A stretch of 64,000 nucleotides of DNA from Brevundimonas variabilis (GTDB lineage Bacteria; Pseudomonadota; Alphaproteobacteria; Caulobacterales; Caulobacteraceae): NCBI RefSeq assembly GCF_014199945.1, contig NZ_JACHOR010000003.1, positions 1 through 64,000 on the forward strand, given 5' to 3'. The translations under genes and the position numbers were made by a program. Below, in pieces: positions 16,562 through 25,391 of this stretch; the first letter of the stretch is position 1; each line of letters begins with the position of its first letter. The notes under the pieces are model-generated. The model saw only the letters and a list, made by a program, of their open reading frames with translations, had not been told where the DNA came from and did not search any database.

Positions 16562-18541
16562 ATGTCGCGTATCCGTCTGCCCGCTGCCGCCCTCGCCCTG
16601 CTGCTGACCTCGGTCGCCCTTCCTGCGCTGGCGCAGGCTCCCGGAACCCCCGTCCTGACCCAGGCCGGTGACGCGGCCCTGGCCCTGCCCCGCGCCCAGC
16701 CGGCCATTCCGGCGCCGACCCGGGCCACCTATCCCGGCACCATCCAGTACCAGGCCGACGTCACCGATCGCGATCGCCGCATCATCAGCGTCCGCCAGAC
16801 CATTCCGGTCGCGGCCCCCGGGCCGATGACCCTGCTCTATCCGGAATTCCTGCCCGGCAACCACGCCGACACCGGCCCCATCCAGCTGATCTCGGGCGTC
16901 ACCGTCACCGCCAATGGCCAGCGTCTGGAATGGCTTCGTGACACGATCCAGCCCCACGCCTTCCATCTGGACATCCCGGCCGGTGTCAGCGCCATCGAGG
17001 TGTCGTTCCAGTGGCTGACCCAGCCGGACGGCGGACCTTGGCGCGTGACCCAGACGCCGGAAATCGTCAACCTGCAGTGGGAAAAGGCCATCCTCTATCC
17101 GGCGGGCTATGCCTCCACCGGCATCACCATCGCCCCGTCGGTCCGCCTGCCTGAGGGCTGGGGCTTCGGCGTCGCCCTCGACACCGTGTCGAACGAAGAC
17201 GGGGTCGCGACCTTCGCCCCCGTCAGCCTTTACACCCTGGTCGACAGTCCGATGTTCGCCGGGGCCCACTATCGCCGCTTCACCCTCGACGGCGACGGTC
17301 CCTCGCCCGTCCATCTGAGCCTCGTCGCCGACAAGGCCGAACAGCTCAGGCCCGCCGACGGCCTGATGCCGAAATTCGAGGCCCTGGTTGAACAGGCCGA
17401 TCGCCTGTTCGGGGCGCGCCCGTTCGACCGCTACGAATTCCTCGTCGCTGCCTCGAACCAGATCGGCGGCATCGGGCTGGAGCATCACCGCAGTTCCGAA
17501 AACACCCTGGCCCCGGACTTCTTCACCCGCGGCACCGGCTCGCTCGGCTCGCGCCAGTTGCTCCCGCACGAGTTCGTCCATTCGTGGAACGGCAAACACA
17601 TGCGGCCCGCCGACGAGCTGACCGCCAACTACAATGTGCCGACCCAGAACACCCTTCTGTGGGTCTATGAGGGCCTGACCTCCTACTGGGGCGAGGTGCT
17701 GGCCGCCCGTTCGGGTCTGGCCACGACCGAGGAATCCCTGATCAGCATGGCCGAGCATGCGGCCTTCTACGAGACCCAGCCGGGCCGTCAGTGGCGCTCG
17801 CTCCAGGATACCAACAACCACAACCTCCTGGGCTACCGTGTGCCCGGCAACTGGCCGTCGTGGATGCGCACCACGACCGACTACTATGACGAGGCCCTGC
17901 TGGTCTGGCTGGACGCCGACACCCTGATCCGCGAGGGCACGGAGGGTCGCCGGTCACTGGACGATTTTGCGAAAGGATTCTTCGGTCGCCTCGACGGTCG
18001 GGCCGAGCCCCGCGGCTATACCTTCGAAGAGGTCGTCGCTGCCCTGAATGATGTCTATCCGCACGACTGGTCGGGCTTCCTGCGCGGCCGTCTTGACGCC
18101 GTCGGGCCGGACGCCCGGGCGCCGCTGGACGGCCTTGCGCGCGGCGGCTACCGCCTTGCCTGGACCGACAGCCTGACGGCGACCGAGAAGTCGATCCAGA
18201 CCGGCTGGGGCAGCAGCTTCCAGTATTCGCTGGGCTTCACTCTCGGGGCCAACAACCGGATCGTGGGCGTCCGCTGGGGCAGCCCGGCCTACGAGGCCGG
18301 GATCGGCCCGGGCTGGGATCTGATCGCCGTCAACGACCGGGGCCCGTCGGCCGAAGCCCTGCGGGAGGCCATCACCTCGGCGAAAGGCACCATAACGCCG
18401 ATCAATCTGGTCATCCGGAACGGCGAGCGGGTGCGTACCGTGCCCATGATCTGGTCCGAGGGTCTGCGCTATCCGCGGCTTGAACGGATCGAGGGCACAC
18501 CGGACCGTCTCAGGGAGATCATGGCTGCCCGGCGGCGCTAG
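16562..18541 (+). CDS. M61-family metallopeptidase with PDZ domain, secreted (paralogue 2)
   Basis: A 659-residue paralogue of the preceding gene. It starts MSRIRLPAAALALLLTSVAL with signal cleavage after ALA. It has the same blocks: GGIGLEHHRSSEN, then LLPHEFVHSWNGKHMRP with HEFVH at residues 336-340, then LLWVYEGLTSYWG, and a C-terminal PDZ-like domain ending YPRLERIEGTPDRL. The two proteins share nearly identical C-terminal tails (LRYPRLERI, GTPDRL). Codon use in this copy is more strongly GC-ended than in the first. It is co-directional with the pentapeptide genes that follow. Confidence 0.92.
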   Translation: MSRIRLPAAALALLLTSVALPALAQAPGTPVLTQAGDAALALPRAQPAIPAPTRATYPGTIQYQADVTDRDRRIISVRQTIPVAAPGPMTLLYPEFLPGNHADTGPIQLISGVTVTANGQRLEWLRDTIQPHAFHLDIPAGVSAIEVSFQWLTQPDGGPWRVTQTPEIVNLQWEKAILYPAGYASTGITIAPSVRLPEGWGFGVALDTVSNEDGVATFAPVSLYTLVDSPMFAGAHYRRFTLDGDGPSPVHLSLVADKAEQLRPADGLMPKFEALVEQADRLFGARPFDRYEFLVAASNQIGGIGLEHHRSSENTLAPDFFTRGTGSLGSRQLLPHEFVHSWNGKHMRPADELTANYNVPTQNTLLWVYEGLTSYWGEVLAARSGLATTEESLISMAEHAAFYETQPGRQWRSLQDTNNHNLLGYRVPGNWPSWMRTTTDYYDEALLVWLDADTLIREGTEGRRSLDDFAKGFFGRLDGRAEPRGYTFEEVVAALNDVYPHDWSGFLRGRLDAVGPDARAPLDGLARGGYRLAWTDSLTATEKSIQTGWGSSFQYSLGFTLGANNRIVGVRWGSPAYEAGIGPGWDLIAVNDRGPSAEALREAITSAKGTITPINLVIRNGERVRTVPMIWSEGLRYPRLERIEGTPDRLREIMAARRR

Positions 18542-18594
18542 GTCAGCATGGCATACTCCTTGCTGCGACAGTGTCGAAACCGGAGTGCCGTCCC

Positions 18595-19083
18595 ATGAAG
18601 CCCGCCCTGATCCTCGCCGCCCTTCTGTCCGTCGCGACCACCGCCCCGGCCCTCGCCCAGGACCCGGGCCAGATCAACCGCGTGCGCGGCGGTGCCAGCT
18701 GCCCCGGCTGCAACCTCTTCCAGGCCGACTTCTCTGGCCTCGACCGCAGCGGTCTGAACCTGGCCGGTGCCCGCCTGCGTCAGGCCGACCTCAGCCTCGC
18801 CAGCATGAACCGCACCCGCTTCGCCAACGCCGACCTGCGCGACGTCGAGGCCTATGGCGGCGTCTTCTCGAGCGCCAATTTCACCGGGGCCAACCTGACC
18901 AATGCCAGCTTTGTCGGCACCTATCTCGAGGGAGCCAGCTTCTCGGGCGCAACCCTGAACGGCACCAATTTTTCCGGAGCCAGCCTGGCGCGCGCAACCG
19001 GCCTGACACAGGCCCGGCTGAACGCCGCCTGCGGCGATGCCGCCACTGTCCTGCCGCGCGGCCTTCGCATTCGCGCCTGCTGA
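18595..19083 (+). CDS. Secreted pentapeptide-repeat protein, 162 residues
   Basis: The ATG at 18595 gives a signal peptide (MKPALILAALLSVATTAPAL, cleavage after ALA). The mature part has a CPGC pair just before the repeats, then about 20 pentapeptides of the A(D/N)LxX type (ADFSG, LNLAG, ARLRQ, ADLSL, ANFTG, ANLTN). Such repeats fold as a right-handed quadrilateral beta-helix. The C-terminus LTQARLNAACGDAATVLPRG ends in cysteine. The shared CxxC and C-terminal cysteines in this and the next protein suggest disulphide-capped helices in the periplasm. Function unknown; pentapeptide proteins include DNA mimics, but a secreted one would not act on gyrase. Confidence 0.85.
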   Translation: MKPALILAALLSVATTAPALAQDPGQINRVRGGASCPGCNLFQADFSGLDRSGLNLAGARLRQADLSLASMNRTRFANADLRDVEAYGGVFSSANFTGANLTNASFVGTYLEGASFSGATLNGTNFSGASLARATGLTQARLNAACGDAATVLPRGLRIRAC

Positions 19084-19145
19084 CGAACACCGACCTTACC
19101 GCGATTTAAGTAGGGTTTGCAGGCATCCGGCGGCATGAAGGCGAC

Positions 19146-20030
19146 GTGAAAACCTTCCTGCACCCTGTCCGTCTTGCCAGCGCCGTCGTCTTCGGACTGA
19201 CCGCGCTCGGCACCGTCTCGTCCGCATCGGCCGCCAGCAAACAGCTGACGTTCCAGGACCGCGACGTGGCCCGGATGGTCTCGCTGGGCGGGTCCTGCCA
19301 TCGCTGCGAGCTGTCCGGCCGGGATCTCAGCGGCGCGACCTTCACCGGAGCCAGCTTCGAGAACGCCACCCTGGTCGGTGCCAATCTGCGCGGTGCCGAG
19401 CTGATGGGCTCGAATTTTTCAAACAGCGATTTCAGCCGCGCCGACATGCGCGGCGTCGAGATCGTCGGCGCCAATTTCTCCGGCTCCAATTTTTCCGGCG
19501 TGTCGCTCGAGGGCGCGGAGGCCCAGGGCGCAGTCTTCAATCGCGCCAACCTGAACCGCGCCAACCTGTCGGGGGCCGAAATGGTCGGCGTCAGCATGAA
19601 CGGTGCCAATCTGGCACAGGCCGATGTCTCCGGAACCGAACTGACCGGTGCCAACCTGGCCAATGTCAGCGCACGCGGAGCTTCCTTCAGCGACAGTGAA
19701 ATGAACGCCGCAAATCTCAGCGGTGGCGACTTTACCGGGGCCAGCTTCCGCCAGGCCGAGCTGAACAGCGCGCGTCTGGCCGGTGGCAAATTCACCCGGG
19801 CCGATTTCGCCGGGGCCGAGATGCGTCGCAGCGATATCCGCGGCGTGGACCTGTCCAGTGCACGCGGCCTGACCCAGAGCCAGATCTCACGCGCCTGTGG
19901 CGATGGCGGAACCCGCCTGCCCCGGGGCATGACCGTCGCGAGCTGCGGCGGCCGCATGGCTCCACCGGCACCGCCGCGTCCGCCCGCACCACCGGCGTCG
20001 CGCAATATGGTCAGCGCCGACCGCGACTAG
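19146..20030 (+). CDS. Secreted pentapeptide-repeat protein, 294 residues
   Basis: It begins MKTFLHPVRLASAVVFGLTA with signal cleavage after ASA. The mature chain shows GGSCHRCELSGRDLSG, the same CxxC cap position as its neighbour, then about 35 pentapeptides (ATFTG, ASFEN, ANLRG, ANFSG, ANLNR and so on). Its tail, LTQSQISRACGDGGTRLPRG, matches the neighbour's LTQARLNAACGD. A proline-rich end (APPAPPRPPAPP) follows. It lies 62 bases after the shorter paralogue on the same strand, so they are probably co-expressed. Function unknown. Confidence 0.87.
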   Translation: MKTFLHPVRLASAVVFGLTALGTVSSASAASKQLTFQDRDVARMVSLGGSCHRCELSGRDLSGATFTGASFENATLVGANLRGAELMGSNFSNSDFSRADMRGVEIVGANFSGSNFSGVSLEGAEAQGAVFNRANLNRANLSGAEMVGVSMNGANLAQADVSGTELTGANLANVSARGASFSDSEMNAANLSGGDFTGASFRQAELNSARLAGGKFTRADFAGAEMRRSDIRGVDLSSARGLTQSQISRACGDGGTRLPRGMTVASCGGRMAPPAPPRPPAPPASRNMVSADRD

Positions 20031-20058
20031 GTCGCCCGGACGCTTCACCTGAACGCCG

Positions 20059-21837
20059 CTATTTCAGCGGCGGAGCCGACCGGATGTGCAGTTCCTTGTA
20101 CTGCCGGTCCTGCGCCTCGGCCGGTGCGCTCATCAGCAGATCCTGGCCCTGCTGGTTCAGCGGGAAGGCGATGACCTCGCGGATCGCGACCTGGTTGGCC
20201 AGCAGCATGACGATCCGGTCGATGCCCGGTGCCAGACCCCCGTGCGGCGGAGCGCCATAGCGGAAGGCGTTCAGCATGCCGCCAAACTGCTCCTCGACCA
20301 CCGACGCATCGTAGCCCGCGATCTCGAAGGCCTTCAGCATGATCTCGGCCTTGTGGTTCCGGATCGCACCCGAGCAAAGCTCATAGCCATTGCAGACGAT
20401 GTCATACTGATAGGCCAGGATATCCAGCGGATCCTGGGTCATCAGGGCTTCCATCTCGCCCTGCGGCATCGAGAAGGGGTTGTGGCTGAAGTCGACCTTC
20501 TTCTCTTCCTCGGACCATTCGAACATCGGGAAGTCGACGATCCAGCAGAACCGGAACTCGTCGTCCGAGATCAGGTTCAGGTCCTGGCCCAGTTTGGTGC
20601 GCGCCGAACCGGCGAACTTGTGGAACACAGCAGGGTCTCCGGCGGCGAAGAAGGCGGCGTCGCCCTGCCCCATCCCCAGCTCTTGCATCAGGCCGTCGGT
20701 GGCCTCGGCCCCGAGGTTCTTGGCGATCGGCCCGCCCCACTGACCCTGATCCTCGGACCAGAAGATGTAGCCCAGACCCGGCTGGCCTTCGCCCTGGGCC
20801 CAGCTGTTCATCCGGTCACAGAACGCACGGCTGCCACCCTTCGGAGCCGGAATGCCCCAGACCGCGTTCTTGGCATCGCCGGCCAGGATCTTGTTGAACA
20901 GGCCAAAGCCGCCGTCGCGGAAATGCTCTGACACGTCCTGCATCTCGATCGGGTTGCGCAGGTCCGGCTTGTCCGAGCCGTATTTGGCAATCGACTCCCG
21001 ATAGGGAATGCGCACGAACGGATAGGCATCGACCCGCTTGCCGTCCGCGAACTCCTCGAACACGCCATGCATGACGGGCTCGATGGCGGCAAAGACGTCT
21101 TCCTGGGTGACGAAGCTCATTTCGACGTCCAGCTGGTAGAACTCCAGCGAACGGTCTGCCCTCAGGTCCTCGTCGCGGAAACAGGGCGCGATCTGGAAAT
21201 AGCGATCGAAGCCGGAGACCATCAGCAGCTGCTTGAACTGCTGCGGAGCCTGCGGCAGCGCATAGAATTTCCCGGGATGCAGCCGCGACGGCACCAGGAA
21301 GTCCCGCGCGCCTTCCGGCGACGACGCCGTCAGGATCGGAGTCTGGTATTCAAGGAACCCCTGCCCGACCATCCGCTGCCGGATTGACGAGATCACCCTG
21401 GAGCGGAGCACGATGTTCTTGTGCAGGGTCTCGCGCCGCAGATCGAGGTAGCGGTGCTTCAGCCGGATCTCCTCCGGATATTCCGGCTCTCCAAACACCG
21501 GCAGCGGCAGTTCGGCGGCCTCGGACAGCACCTCAACCGCCTGCACCCGCAGTTCGATCTCGCCGGTCGGCAGGTTGGCGTTCACGACGGACGCATCGCG
21601 GGCGACAACCTCGCCATCCACCCGGATCACGCTCTCGGCCCGCAGCCTTTCGACCGCCTCGAAGCCCGGCGTCTCGGGGTGCAGCACCAGTTGCGTCAGG
21701 CCGTAGTGGTCGCGCAGGTCGATGAACAGCAAGCCGCCGTGGTCGCGCTTGCGATGCACCCAGCCCGACAGCCGGACATTGGTGCCGGCATCCGTCGACC
21801 GAAGGGCACCGCAGGTGTGGGAGCGATAGGCGTGCAT
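20059..21837 (-). CDS. aspS: Aspartyl-tRNA synthetase
   Basis: A 592-residue class II synthetase that charges tRNA-Asp (and possibly tRNA-Asn, as in many bacteria with the non-discriminating form). The N-terminal OB fold reads [20 protein letters not shown]; class II motif 2 is around [18 protein letters not shown]; motif 3 is [14 protein letters not shown]. The bacterial GAD insertion is present, which fits the length. It is convergent with the pentapeptide genes (28-base gap) and divergent from hdaA. It is probably monocistronic. Confidence 0.98.
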   Translation of the reverse strand: MHAYRSHTCGALRSTDAGTNVRLSGWVHRKRDHGGLLFIDLRDHYGLTQLVLHPETPGFEAVERLRAESVIRVDGEVVARDASVVNANLPTGEIELRVQAVEVLSEAAELPLPVFGEPEYPEEIRLKHRYLDLRRETLHKNIVLRSRVISSIRQRMVGQGFLEYQTPILTASSPEGARDFLVPSRLHPGKFYALPQAPQQFKQLLMVSGFDRYFQIAPCFRDEDLRADRSLEFYQLDVEMSFVTQEDVFAAIEPVMHGVFEEFADGKRVDAYPFVRIPYRESIAKYGSDKPDLRNPIEMQDVSEHFRDGGFGLFNKILAGDAKNAVWGIPAPKGGSRAFCDRMNSWAQGEGQPGLGYIFWSEDQGQWGGPIAKNLGAEATDGLMQELGMGQGDAAFFAAGDPAVFHKFAGSARTKLGQDLNLISDDEFRFCWIVDFPMFEWSEEEKKVDFSHNPFSMPQGEMEALMTQDPLDILAYQYDIVCNGYELCSGAIRNHKAEIMLKAFEIAGYDASVVEEQFGGMLNAFRYGAPPHGGLAPGIDRIVMLLANQVAIREVIAFPLNQQGQDLLMSAPAEAQDRQYKELHIRSAPPLK

Positions 21838-22016
21838 GGGGAAATCTTCGGATTGTCAGCCAGGAATGGCCGTAAATTTGAGAGCCGGTAGGGCGCATCA
21901 TCGTCCCTGAAAGTCAAGGTCGCGGCCCGGTCGGCTGTCCACAGCCGCGCCAATTTGTCCCCGACCGGTCAGCCTGCCGTATGCGGACGGTGAACGGGGT
22001 CTGCTATGGTGGACCC

Positions 22017-22700
22017 ATGTCCGGCGGCCTTCCTCCTCGTGATCAGCTGAAACTGCCCCTGCAGCGGGCTGTACCGACTGGCGCGGCCGGGTTTGTGCGC
22101 TCGGACTGCAACGCCGAGGCTGCCCGGGTGCTGGACCGCTGGCCGGATGCGGCAGGACAGGTCATGGCCATCTGCGGCCCTGCAGGCTGCGGCAAGAGCC
22201 ACCTGGCCGCCATCTGGGCCGAGCGGGTCGGAGCCGTTCCGCTTCACGGGGCCGAGGCGGCTCTGGCGGATCCGCTGGAGCTGGAACATCGCCCCGTCCT
22301 GCTGGACATCGCCCAGGATGCCGACGACGAAACCCTGTTTCACCTGATCAACCTGGCGCAGGCCGAGGGTGGGGCCCTGCTGCTCGTTTCGCGGCCCTCG
22401 CCCCGTCAGTGGTCGGTCCAGGTGCCGGATTTACGCTCGCGGCTCGATTCCCTTCGTGTGGTGGCCATGGAGCCGCCGGACGACCTCGTCCTGGCCGCCA
22501 TCCTGCGCACCCGCTTTGCAGAACGCAGCATCGCGCCCGGTGACGGGGTCATCGACTATCTGGTGCGGCGGATCGATCGTTCTGCGGCTGCGGCCGCCGA
22601 TATCGTGACCCGCCTGGATGCCGAACACCGTCCAGTCACCCGCGTCCTCGCCCGTCAGGTACTGGAAGCCGCCGACGAAAGTGGCGATCTGTTCGACTGA
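22017..22700 (+). CDS. hdaA: Hda-type regulator of DnaA inactivation
   Basis: The 227-residue AAA+ protein resembles the ATPase part of DnaA without its DNA-binding domain. It starts MSGGLPPRDQLKLPLQ, where QLKLPL matches the beta-clamp-binding hexapeptide found at the N-terminus of Hda proteins. The Walker A motif is GPAGCGKSHLAA (near residue 57). The Walker B region is degenerate (PVLLDIAQD). In Caulobacter the homologue HdaA acts with the sliding clamp to promote hydrolysis of DnaA-ATP and prevent re-initiation. The ATG at 22017 was chosen because it puts the clamp motif next to the N-terminus. Transcribed alone. Confidence 0.88.
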   Translation: MSGGLPPRDQLKLPLQRAVPTGAAGFVRSDCNAEAARVLDRWPDAAGQVMAICGPAGCGKSHLAAIWAERVGAVPLHGAEAALADPLELEHRPVLLDIAQDADDETLFHLINLAQAEGGALLLVSRPSPRQWSVQVPDLRSRLDSLRVVAMEPPDDLVLAAILRTRFAERSIAPGDGVIDYLVRRIDRSAAAAADIVTRLDAEHRPVTRVLARQVLEAADESGDLFD

Positions 22701-22752
22701 GCCTCGGCATCAGCATCCAGATGGCGCGGGCGTACGCTTTCCCAAAACCCGT

Positions 22753-23196
22753 TCAACCCGTCTTCATCAGCCTCGCTCGCGTCGTCTGCACGATGGCGAC
22801 AGCGAAGGTCAGCAGCATCAGCCAACCCACCACATTCCGGAGCAGGCCATTGGCGCTGATCAGGATGGATCTGTCCACAAACACGGCCATCACCAGCAGA
22901 AGATCGATGAACTGCAGGGACGTCATGGCGATAAGCCAGATGTGCGGCCATCGCCAGCTCAATGCGGCATAACTCACGAACAAAACCAGGGTCTTGCTGG
23001 AGATTGCCCAGACCATCCCCCACCCGTGGAGATACCCAATGAACGCAATGGTCGACAAGGCATCCAAAAGGACAATGACCGCTACGATCCGCTCGCGAAT
23101 GCTCCCGAAAACCATGGCGCAAAGACACAGGCCCCCAGCAGCAAGGTAGGCGACGATCTGATGCAGCTCTTCGATGCCCTTCAGCCACTCCAGCAT
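22753..23196 (-). CDS. Small multi-pass membrane protein, tandem paralogue B
   Basis: A 147-residue protein starting MLEWLKGIEELHQIVAYLA. The frame is open to 23235, but the ATG at 23196 has GGAA upstream and aligns with the paralogue's start (MPNWL). Hydrophobic segments: IVAYLAAGGLCLCAMVF, VAVIVLLDALSTIAFIGYL, TLVLFVSYAALSW, LIAMTSLQFIDLLLVMAVF and LLRNVVGWLMLLTFAVAIV, so about five. A conserved GSIRER follows the first. It ends TRARLMKTG. No family is recognised. Closely similar at DNA level to the next gene, so the duplication is fairly recent. Confidence 0.7.
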   Translation of the reverse strand: MLEWLKGIEELHQIVAYLAAGGLCLCAMVFGSIRERIVAVIVLLDALSTIAFIGYLHGWGMVWAISSKTLVLFVSYAALSWRWPHIWLIAMTSLQFIDLLLVMAVFVDRSILISANGLLRNVVGWLMLLTFAVAIVQTTRARLMKTG

Positions 23197-23225
23197 GGCG
23201 CTTCCATTCCACAGGGACTGTTCAT

Positions 23226-23690
23226 TCAGTCGCATCTCGGCAACGGCTGGACCCGCGCCATCAGATTGGCTCTAGCTGTCTGCACGATCCCTACAGCGAA
23301 GGTCAGCAGCATCAGCCAGCCAACGACGTTCCTCAGCAGACCGTTGACGCTGATCAGGATAGAGCCGTCGACGACAACGGCCATCACAAGCAGAAGATCA
23401 ACGAACTGAAGCGACGTCATGACTATCAGCCATGTATGTGGCCACCGCCAGCTGAACCCGGCATAGATCACGAATAGCAGTACAGCCTTGCTGGAGATCG
23501 CCCAGACCCTCGGCCACCCGTCGAGATAGATGTCAAAGGCCGAGATCGTCACCCCGTCCAGAGCAATGACCAAAGCAACCAGCCGCTCGCGAATACTTCC
23601 TAGGAAAAAGGTAAAAAGACAGAGCACTACAGTCGCAGCGTAACCAATGATCTCGTAAAGGTGATCAACCGCCATCAGCCAGTTTGGCAT
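23226..23690 (-). CDS. Small multi-pass membrane protein, tandem paralogue A
   Basis: A 154-residue protein starting MPNWLMAVDHLYEIIGYAA. The ATG at 23690 was chosen over the one two codons upstream because GGAG lies at the correct spacing. It shares GSIRER, the WAISSKA/WAISSKT motif, SWRWPH(I/T)WLI and NGLLRNVVGWLMLLTFAV with paralogue B. About five membrane segments are predicted by eye. The two genes are separated by 29 bases and are probably co-transcribed. This region is visibly less GC-rich than the flanking housekeeping genes, which may indicate acquisition. Function unknown. Confidence 0.7.
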   Translation of the reverse strand: MPNWLMAVDHLYEIIGYAATVVLCLFTFFLGSIRERLVALVIALDGVTISAFDIYLDGWPRVWAISSKAVLLFVIYAGFSWRWPHTWLIVMTSLQFVDLLLVMAVVVDGSILISVNGLLRNVVGWLMLLTFAVGIVQTARANLMARVQPLPRCD

Positions 23691-24153
23691 GCTCATCTCC
23701 GCAGAGGCTGACCGGTGGCAGCAGCGCATTCAGATTTTTTCTGATGAGGCCACGCGTGCGTAGCCGTTACGCTTCCAGACGATACGCGCTTCGGCCAATC
23801 GCCGTGGACCAGGGATGTGTAAGACCGAGCCGGAAGTTCGCGCTCACCAACCTTGGGACAATCGCAGTTCGAAGTGGGATAACATTAGTATCCCAATATG
23901 GCACATGCAACCCATTGTTATGTTGACACGGCTTTTTGACTCCAATCCAGTCAGAATTGGGCTTCAGATTGTATATCCAGGACGGTGGGAGGGGTCAGTT
24001 GCGACCGCTGGTTCACGAAGTCGTCTGCGGCCAGCGACGCCGCAGCACAAGCGTTCTTGCAGCGAGCGCAAAAGTCTTATCGCTGACGTCGCGCTCTGCG
24101 ACCCAGCGCTCGTTATGTGAACCCGATGGATATCGCGACCAGGCGCCGGAATG
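23691..24153. other. Gene-free, comparatively AT-rich stretch
   Basis: No convincing coding frame: the short open frames lack a ribosome-binding site and read as shadow sequence. It includes a 7-base inverted repeat TGGGATA/TATCCCA (23875-23881, 23889-23895) and an AT-rich segment around 23880-23975. It probably carries the promoter of the two minus-strand membrane genes. A decayed gene is possible; none is recognisable. Confidence 0.45.
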
Positions 24154-24513
24154 TCAGGCGCGCAGGGCAACGACGCGATCATCACCGAAGGCGCTTGTCG
24201 GAACAATCGGTCCCTCAGATGCCTTGTCATTTCCAGGCAACAAGGTGGTCACCAGCCCGAGCTTCCGCTGGATGACCGATAACGACCTGTGAGCGCTGAT
24301 CAGAGAGCCTCGAGCGGTCGTCATGTCGGAAAGCGCTGCACAGACTGAAACGATCGCGGGCTGGGCCCAGCTGGCATTAAGGCCGGCCTGGGCCTGCAAC
24401 TGCGGCAACTCGGCGACGAGGATCGAGGCCTTGGCCATGGCCTGGTCCATGGCCCGCTCGGCATCGTTGATGAGATCAGCCACCCGTTGGGCAGCCAGGG
24501 TCTTGTCGGACAT
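24154..24513 (-). CDS. Small protein of unknown function, 119 residues
   Basis: It begins MSDKTLAAQRVADLINDAER. AAGGAG lies 5 bases upstream of the ATG, a strong ribosome-binding site that supports expression. The N-terminal half is Ala/Gln-rich and looks helical (AMAKASILVAELPQLQAQAG), and the second half is SLISAHRSLSVIQRKLG followed by a polar tail. No signal peptide or membrane segment. No family recognised. It lies downstream of the LuxR-like region on the same strand. Confidence 0.6.
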   Translation of the reverse strand: MSDKTLAAQRVADLINDAERAMDQAMAKASILVAELPQLQAQAGLNASWAQPAIVSVCAALSDMTTARGSLISAHRSLSVIQRKLGLVTTLLPGNDKASEGPIVPTSAFGDDRVVALRA

Positions 24514-24575
24514 GGGGGCTCCTTGCCGCGCGTGAGCGTGGCACCTTTGGGGTTTGAGTGCGTACGAAAGTCAGT

Positions 24576-25286
24576 TCAGGGGTGTTGCAGCGACTCGACG
24601 GTCTTCTGCAGCGCGACAGCCCCCTTCAACGCCGCAGGGATGATGATGGAGGCCAGTGCAGCAATCGCCACGGCTACCAGGATCCGCGCGAGCGGCGGAG
24701 GAAGCGGCTTCAGCCATCCGGCGTGCCCTGCGATCCTATATCCGCCAGACAATTCGCTGAACGAAGGATCTCGAACATCGTCATCTGCCCGGTCAGATAG
24801 GGGGCCTGCTCGCGCAGGGCTGAAACCAGATAGGGAATCATGGCCCGATGATCCGGGCCACTGGCGATCAATCCCAGCGCCACGCTCAGGTCGCGATAGG
24901 TCAGCCCCGGCATCGCGTCGTCCAGCGATCGTGCCGTTTCTCTGGTCGTCATGGTTGCAGTCATGTTTCGTCCTTTCTGTGACGGGCACAGATGAGTTCG
25001 AAACATCGGCCATGGGCATTGGGGACCTTGCCGATAGGGGATTTTCCCTAATGGCCAGGTCGACCCCGGCAGCCAGCAACATCCGCACGGCCTCGTCGCG
25101 CGACACCGCACCCAGTTTGCGACAGGCGTTGGCGACCTGGGCGTCGACGGTCTTGGGGGCCGTTCCCAGCAACCGCGATATGGATTTGCTGCGGTGGTGT
25201 GCGGCCACATAGCTCATGACCTCGCGTTCCCGGTCGGTCAGAAGGCGGTGCAGATCGACGGGTGGGCGAGGATCGGAAGTCGGCAT
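24576..25286 (-). CDS. LuxR-type HTH regulator, long composite frame
   Basis: The frame from ATG 25286 opens MPTSDPRPPVDLHRLLTDRE and contains a LuxR-type HTH: LLTDREREVMSYVAAHHR, SKSISRLLGTAPKTVD and RKLGAVSRDEAVRMLL (about residues 13-75). It stays open to 24576 (236 residues) and ends with a hydrophobic segment (ARILVAVAIAALASIIIPAA). Between 24964 and 24710 a different frame looks more like coding sequence (separate entry), so residues from about 105 to 195 here may not be native. A third frame would end the regulator with TGA overlapping the ATG of that gene. Either the regulator has a C-terminal membrane anchor or a frameshift has fused pieces. The HTH assignment is sure; the 3' end is not. 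Confidence 0.55.
   Translation of the reverse strand: MPTSDPRPPVDLHRLLTDREREVMSYVAAHHRSKSISRLLGTAPKTVDAQVANACRKLGAVSRDEAVRMLLAAGVDLAIRENPLSARSPMPMADVSNSSVPVTERTKHDCNHDDQRNGTIAGRRDAGADLSRPERGAGIDRQWPGSSGHDSLSGFSPARAGPLSDRADDDVRDPSFSELSGGYRIAGHAGWLKPLPPPLARILVAVAIAALASIIIPAALKGAVALQKTVESLQHP
24710..24964 (-). CDS. Small protein of unknown function, 84 residues, overlapping the LuxR frame
   Basis: It starts MTATMTTRETARSLDDAMPG after a good ribosome-binding site (AAAGGA, 6 bases before the ATG). Roughly 70 per cent of third positions are G or C, against about 55 per cent for the overlapping LuxR frame, so this is the better coding frame here. Recognisable composition: LTYRDLSVALGLIASG and PYLVSALREQAPYLTGQM. 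It ends CLADIGSQGTPDG just where the hydrophobic segment of the other frame begins. Reading through with a frameshift would give it a C-terminal membrane anchor. Function unknown. Confidence 0.5.
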   Translation of the reverse strand: MTATMTTRETARSLDDAMPGLTYRDLSVALGLIASGPDHRAMIPYLVSALREQAPYLTGQMTMFEILRSANCLADIGSQGTPDG

Positions 25287-25391
25287 GGTTGAAGCTAAGC
25301 CATACTTCAGGTCGTCCGTCCACGCGCGCAGGTTCGCGCGCCATCGCCGCGAAGGGTTGCAGCCGTTACAATTCGCCCTCAGAACCCATTC

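Noticed and set aside
15878..17821. 647-codon open frame on the minus strand over both M61 genes
   Set aside because: Antisense shadow: the same region encodes two proteins with catalytic motifs on the plus strand.
23925..23970. TTGACA near 23925 as a plus-strand promoter
   Set aside because: No acceptable -10 element at 16-18 bases, and no plus-strand gene follows.
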